Assembly: GCA_016872605.1 (NCBI GenBank)
Contig: VGZI01000013.1
Location: 1 to 62,866, forward strand
Direction of reading: 5' to 3'
DNA: 62,866 nt
Source of the DNA: Planctomycetota bacterium
GTDB taxonomy: Bacteria > Planctomycetota > Planctomycetia > Gemmatales > Gemmataceae
A program made the translations under genes and the position numbers. The first letter of the stretch is position 1. Each line of letters opens with the position of its first letter. This document shows positions 59,014 to 62,866 of this stretch, in pieces. The notes below the pieces were generated by a model. It saw only the letters and a program-made list of their open reading frames with translations, had not been told where the DNA came from and did not search any database.

Positions 59014-60615
59014 CTACGGGTTTTGCTTTTGATTCCTTTGGTCGTCGGCACTTGGGTCTCTTTTGGAGCGAATCTCAATAATCGTGCGTCGATCATCGGA
59101 GAGGCGCAACTGCCATTCGCTCCCCGAAAGAGCGCCGATTTTTGACGAATTGACCATGAACGCTATCAGTTCGCCGGGCGCCGCATAAGTGACGTCGACG
59201 TCTCGGCCCTGAATGCGAGCGGTGATGGAAATCGTGCCGTTCGCAGCATCGATTCGCTTAATGCTACCCTGGATTTCCCGCGGTCCCTTGCCTTCCTTCA
59301 TCTGGAACGCTTTGCCTTTGCCTTTTGAGAAACTCTTGCTCTTCTCGAACCCCTTCTTGCTTGCTTCGATGGCTTTTTCCCACGCCGGCCGCGCCTCGGC
59401 CGGGGCCGACTCCAGTTTCTTCTCCATTTCAGCCAGGGCTTGGCCGGCGAACTCGAAGATGCGCTCGGTCTCTTGCTTGACCGGAGGCGTCGGATGTTTG
59501 GCGGCGACGGATTCCAGCGGCGCGTACACCCCGAACTGAATCAACTGCCCGAACTGCTGGCCCATGTCCGCTCGGTGCGGCACGCTCTCCTCGGCCAAAT
59601 ACAACTGCATCGCCGGCATCAAGCGCTGCACGTAGTCGGCGCAAACGTCCGCCTTGGCCACCGGATCGGATTCGCCGCTCACCGTGATGGCGAACTGCAC
59701 CAGCGCCGCGGTCGGCGCAATCGCTTCGTGCCGGGCGGGCTTGCGCGCCTTGCTCGCAAGCGTCGGTTGCTCAGGACGATCGACGTTCTCGATCGCTTCG
59801 TGCGTGGCGTGCTGCAGAGCATCCCTCTGATCGGCCAAAACGCGAGGCAGCGACGGTGAACCAGCCGCCACGGTCGTCATCTTCTCCAGCCGCGCACGCG
59901 CCTCCGTCTGTAGCGCCACGCGGTCCCCCGCCGGCGCTTGCGCTACTTGCACCAAGACACCGTCACGCAGCAACTGGCGATACAGCCCAACCGTCAGCGG
60001 CAACGCATCGCGAGGGCCTTGCTCGATCAGCGTTAGCGCATGCAGCCGGCAGTCGTCCGCCATGTCCAATAGCGTGCCCAGACGCTCCAGCGATTGCGAG
60101 GCCTGCACAAGCCGAGCGTTGTGCTTCAATAGAGAACTAAAAAGCCCGCGATCGGCTTGGGACTGTACCGTCACCATCTTGTCGCGAATGACTTCCACGG
60201 TCTTATCACGAAACTCAACGACCGTGCGAACCCTCTCCACGGGATCGAGTACTTCTGGCACCTCGCCGTAGCGACCGAGAAGGAACCCGAAGACCAACAA
60301 TGCCGCGGCGCCGAGAAAGTACGCCCCGACCCACCAGCCGTTCCACGTCGGCGTGCGCGCCGGGGCAGGAGTCGCGGCATCGTTCACCGGAGCGGCGACC
60401 TGCGGCGTTTCCGCCACGCGCTGCATCAGCCGTTCCTTGGCACCGGGATTGGCCGGAGTATCCGTCAACGTGTCGACGCCGGCATCGATCTGCTTTAGCT
60501 TGGCGTTGAGCTTTTGGCACTTCGGGCAGTCCTGAATGTGCACAACAAGGTCGGCCGGCCAGGTCGCATTGCGCCGGAACGTCAAGAGCCAATGTTGTGC
60601 TTCACGGCATTTCAT
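59014..60615 (-). CDS. Membrane-bound anti-sigma factor with zinc-binding motif
   Basis: A 533-aa protein whose N-terminus carries the ZAS motif H26-x3-C30-x2-C33 in VVHIQDCPKC. A transmembrane helix (WWVGAYFLGAAALLVFGFLL) follows at about residue 93-115. The exported part (400 residues) is helical, with a KGKGK tract and a C-terminal beta domain. It is coded just after an ECF sigma gene; the pair suggests it holds that sigma factor in an inactive state until an envelope signal arrives. Confidence 0.85.
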   Translation of the reverse strand: MKCREAQHWLLTFRRNATWPADLVVHIQDCPKCQKLNAKLKQIDAGVDTLTDTPANPGAKERLMQRVAETPQVAAPVNDAATPAPARTPTWNGWWVGAYFLGAAALLVFGFLLGRYGEVPEVLDPVERVRTVVEFRDKTVEVIRDKMVTVQSQADRGLFSSLLKHNARLVQASQSLERLGTLLDMADDCRLHALTLIEQGPRDALPLTVGLYRQLLRDGVLVQVAQAPAGDRVALQTEARARLEKMTTVAAGSPSLPRVLADQRDALQHATHEAIENVDRPEQPTLASKARKPARHEAIAPTAALVQFAITVSGESDPVAKADVCADYVQRLMPAMQLYLAEESVPHRADMGQQFGQLIQFGVYAPLESVAAKHPTPPVKQETERIFEFAGQALAEMEKKLESAPAEARPAWEKAIEASKKGFEKSKSFSKGKGKAFQMKEGKGPREIQGSIKRIDAANGTISITARIQGRDVDVTYAAPGELIAFMVNSSKIGALSGSEWQLRLSDDRRTIIEIRSKRDPSADDQRNQKQNP

Positions 60616-60648
60616 GGATTGTCACACGGTTCTTGCATCTCGGTTGGC

Positions 60649-60690
60649 GGCCGCAGAGCGCCATGCGAACGCTAAACGAAGACCGGTATC
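60649..60690. repeat. TTTAGCGC palindrome family, half copy
   Basis: GCGAACGCTAAACGAAGACCGGTAT is the inverted equivalent of bases 5030-5053, so about 22 bases of conserved flank and stem are shared. The partner arm is not conserved (GCCGCAGAGCGCC). It overlaps the stop of the ECF sigma gene. Confidence 0.6.
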
Positions 60691-61258
60691 ACATCGCCTG
60701 CAAGTACGGCGTCATCGCCTGCACCAGGTTCTGCCTTGCCTTGCACACACGCCAGCGCGCCGTCTCTTCGGTGATGCCCAGGATCTCGGCAATTTCCGCG
60801 TACGGCAGCTCTTCCTGCGTCCAGAGTAGATACGCCGCTCGATACTTGGACGGCAGTATGGCCAGGGCCAACTCCAGTTGCTCATGCGCCTCTTCGCCGA
60901 TGATCTCGCTCAACGGGCCGGTCCCGCTTCCCGGCAGCTCTTCGGGCAGTGCGACATTCGGGTGAGCGTTGGACCGTCGCCGGGCGTCCGACCAGCAGTG
61001 CTTGGCGATCTTGAACAGCCAGACGCGAAAGGTCGCAGCTTCGCGCAGAGTCGGCAGATTGGTCCACGCTCGTAGGAATGCCTCTTGCGCCGCGTCCTCG
61101 GCCAAGTGCTGCTTCCCGGTCAGGCCGAATAGCCAGCGGCGCACCTTGTCCCAGTACAGGTCCACGAGGCGCGCAAAGGCATCACGGTCCCCTTGCGCCG
61201 CCTGCCGAACCCAAGTACTTTCGTCGGGTGCACGCACGTTGATCACTTCCTCTTCCAC
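60689..61258 (-). CDS. ECF-type RNA polymerase sigma factor
   Basis: A 189-aa sigma-70 family protein. Region 2 has DRDAFARLVDLYWDKVRRWL, AAQEAFLRAWTNLPTL and FRVWLFKIAKHCWSDARRR. Region 4 has LPSKYRAAYLLWTQEELPYAEIAEILGITEETARWRVCKAR, with a clear helix-turn-helix. The start is a GTG (61258; two other GTG codons lie downstream), so the N-terminus is approximate. The next gene encodes the membrane-bound anti-sigma factor. Confidence 0.92.
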   Translation of the reverse strand: MEEEVINVRAPDESTWVRQAAQGDRDAFARLVDLYWDKVRRWLFGLTGKQHLAEDAAQEAFLRAWTNLPTLREAATFRVWLFKIAKHCWSDARRRSNAHPNVALPEELPGSGTGPLSEIIGEEAHEQLELALAILPSKYRAAYLLWTQEELPYAEIAEILGITEETARWRVCKARQNLVQAMTPYLQAM

Positions 61259-61366
61259 AGAGACAGACGCGGGTGAAGTCGAATTGTTGGCGAAAAAAAG
61301 AAAAAAGATCGTGATTCGACCCGCGCCACATATCCTACTGAATATCTGTTCCTTTTGCCGCTAGCT

Positions 61367-61428
61367 CCGTGGGGCACGTTTTCAACGTGCCTCAGGATTT
61401 CATGGCACGTCGAGAACGTGCCCCACGG
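61367..61428. repeat. Palindrome CCGTGGGGCACG...CGTGCCCCACGG
   Basis: Arms of 25 bases (61367-61391 and 61404-61428) with two mismatches, enclosing a 12-base loop. It ends 22 bases before the aminotransferase ATG. Confidence 0.75.
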
Positions 61429-61450
61429 TTCGTTTGGAGATTTAAGAACA

Positions 61451-62692
61451 ATGGCAACCCTCAGTCAGTTCGCTCGAGGCCTTTCCACCGAAACCGCGTT
61501 CGACGTGCTCGCCGTCGCCAAGAAGCTCAAGGCTCAGGGCAAGGACGTAATCGAACTGCAGATCGGCGACAGCCCGTACCCGAGTGCCGCCCATGCGATT
61601 GAATCGGGCATCCAGGCGATCCGCGACGGCCAAACGCACTACTGTCCATCAATGGGCCTGATGAGCTTTCGCGATGCCGTCGCCGCCAATTATCGCAAAG
61701 AGTACGGCATCGCGATTGGGCCAGAGAACGTGGTGGTCGGTCCCGGCGCCAAAGTGTTCGAGCAGTTTTTCTGCGAGGCATTCGTCGATCCGGGCGACGA
61801 GGTGCTCGTCTTCAGCCCCGCGTTTCCGACCTACGCCCCGAACATCGATCGTCGCGGCGGCGTCATCGTCACCTCGCACCTCAAGCAAGAGCACGCGTTT
61901 CGCCCCAGTCTGCACGACATCGAGGACTTCGTCAAACGCCCCAAGGCCAAAGCCATCTTCCTCAATTCGCCGCACAACCCGACCGGCGGCGTCGCCACCG
62001 AGGGGGATCTCAGAGCCATCGCAGACCTCGTGCGCGGCAAGAACATCGCGATCTTCTCCGATGAACCCTACAACCACATGGTCTGGACCGGCAAGCACTT
62101 CCCGATGCTCGCGCAGCCTGGCATCCTCGACCAGACCGTCGCCTGCTACACCTTCAGCAAGTCGTACAGCATGTCCGGCTGGCGGCTTGGTTACGCCATC
62201 TCCAGCCCGCGCGTCATCGACACCATTGGCAAAATGATCAACACTTCCCTCTCCTGCGTTCCCCCGATCGTGCAACTGGCCGGCGAGGCTGCTCTGAAGA
62301 ACGATGACGCCGAACGCGACGAGGTGATGCAGCGATTCAAGAAGAAAGTCGAACTGCTGGTCGCGCACCTAAAGAAAATTCACGGCATCAACGTCATCAT
62401 GCCGGCCGGCACGTTTTACGTTTTCCCCAACGTCGCAGCGATTTGCATGAAGCTCGGCATCAGTTCGCACGGCCTGGCCATGTTCCTTCTCGAAGCCGCC
62501 GACGACAAGCTCGGCGTCGCCTGCCTGGGGGGCGAGTGCTTCGGCCCGGCGGGCAAAGGCTTCTTGCGTTTCAGTTGCGCCGAGCCCGACGACCGCCTCA
62601 TCGCCGCCGTCGCGTTCCTGAAAGAAGCGATCAAGCGCACCGACCGCGTCGAGGCTTATCTCGAGTCGCACCCGAAGTATCGGCTACAATAG
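61451..62692 (+). CDS. Class I/II aminotransferase
   Basis: A 413-aa PLP enzyme from ATG 61451. N176 (NPTGG), D204 and Y207 (SDEPY), the PLP lysine K237 (TFSKSYSM), and R245 (SGWRLGY) are all in place. The sequence is closest to the LL-diaminopimelate/aspartate aminotransferase type (DVLAVAKKLKAQGKDVIELQIGD). Substrate unknown. A palindromic repeat lies just upstream; a Uma2 gene follows. Confidence 0.88.
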   Translation: MATLSQFARGLSTETAFDVLAVAKKLKAQGKDVIELQIGDSPYPSAAHAIESGIQAIRDGQTHYCPSMGLMSFRDAVAANYRKEYGIAIGPENVVVGPGAKVFEQFFCEAFVDPGDEVLVFSPAFPTYAPNIDRRGGVIVTSHLKQEHAFRPSLHDIEDFVKRPKAKAIFLNSPHNPTGGVATEGDLRAIADLVRGKNIAIFSDEPYNHMVWTGKHFPMLAQPGILDQTVACYTFSKSYSMSGWRLGYAISSPRVIDTIGKMINTSLSCVPPIVQLAGEAALKNDDAERDEVMQRFKKKVELLVAHLKKIHGINVIMPAGTFYVFPNVAAICMKLGISSHGLAMFLLEAADDKLGVACLGGECFGPAGKGFLRFSCAEPDDRLIAAVAFLKEAIKRTDRVEAYLESHPKYRLQ

Positions 62693-62717
62693 CTGAGTGG
62701 TGAATGGTGAGTGGAAG

Positions 62718-62746
62718 CCCAGGGGTGAGCGCAGCAAACCCCTGGG
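62718..62746. repeat. CCCAGG...CCTGGG palindrome, copy 3
   Basis: CCCAGGGGT (62718-62726), GAGCGCAGCAA, ACCCCTGGG (62738-62746). The centre GAGCGCAGC is shared with the copy at 32433-32461. Confidence 0.7.
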
Positions 62747-62762
62747 ATGAGTGCATGCTCCC

Positions 62763-62866
62763 ATGAAAAACATCGTTTTCGCAGAACACCTGACGTTCCC
62801 TGATTCCGTGCAGGACCACGAAACGTTTCGCCGCTGGGTGACGGCCGACGACTTTCCCGAAAAAGC
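62763..62866 (+). CDS. Uma2 family endonuclease-like protein, truncated by the window end
   Basis: ATG 62763 starts MKNIVFAEHLTFPDSVQD, then HETFRRWVTADDFPEK. This opening resembles planctomycete Uma2 proteins, in which SxxFRRW and a DDFPE-type segment precede the nuclease core. Only 34 residues are visible. The rest lies outside the window. Confidence 0.5.
   Translation, partial: MKNIVFAEHLTFPDSVQDHETFRRWVTADDFPEK

Overview
The window is GC-rich bacterial chromosome, most likely from a planctomycete of the Gemmata type. The evidence is the set of accessory families: a DUF1501 protein, CotH kinase, Uma2 endonucleases, a PQQ beta-propeller protein, an M81 (MlrC-like) protein, a GYF_2/triple-CAP protein and small proteins I recognise from this phylum. 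EF-Tu has an unusual switch I, SecE is much enlarged, and the intergenic spaces are full of palindromic repeats. The lineage call is inference from gene families, not from rRNA, which is absent.

Layout. 1-9437: a partial PQQ propeller gene, a Uma2 gene, a small lipoprotein gene that reads as a two-selenocysteine heavy-metal-associated (HMA) protein, CotH, an FAA hydrolase, the triple-CAP protein and a tryptophanase-like lyase. 9781-25907 (minus strand) is the transcription/translation core. In transcription order it reads tRNA-Thr(TGT), tRNA-Tyr, tRNA-Gly, tRNA-Thr(GGT), tuf, rpmG, tRNA-Trp, secE, nusG, rplK, rplA, rplJ, rplL, rpoB, a frameshifted nucleotidyltransferase-like gene, rpoC. This is close to the E. 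coli tufB-secE-nusG-rplKAJL-rpoBC arrangement, but rpoB and rpoC are separated by the broken gene.

26191-38701 is accessory: two MFS transporters, a sigma-like three-gene unit, an M81 protein, an AAA+ ATPase with its own consensus promoter and palindromic operator, a 59-aa protein, an RdgC-like protein, a Gfo/Idh/MocA oxidoreductase, a small-protein/HNH pair and a TPR protein. 38801-49402 holds a UDP-glucuronate decarboxylase, a broken caspase gene, a RecD-type helicase, an MBL-fold protein, IlvD, a frameshifted zinc-ribbon gene, a HEAT-repeat protein, RarA and a zinc deacylase. 49589-62866 holds DUF1501, divergent efflux genes (outer-membrane factor and adaptor, without a pump), a CAT-anticodon tRNA, planctomycete hypotheticals, a set of secreted or anchored low-complexity proteins beside an ECF sigma/anti-sigma pair, a class I aminotransferase and a truncated Uma2 gene.

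The observations I rate highest are: (1) the HMA lipoprotein with two in-frame TGA codons at the metal-ligand positions and an 8-bp hairpin just downstream; (2) palindromic intergenic-type repeats sitting in frame inside three protein genes (MFS, RecD, RarA); (3) the EF-Tu switch I change; (4) a dispersed TTTAGCGC palindrome family in at least eight spacers, three copies being 16-21 bases before start codons.
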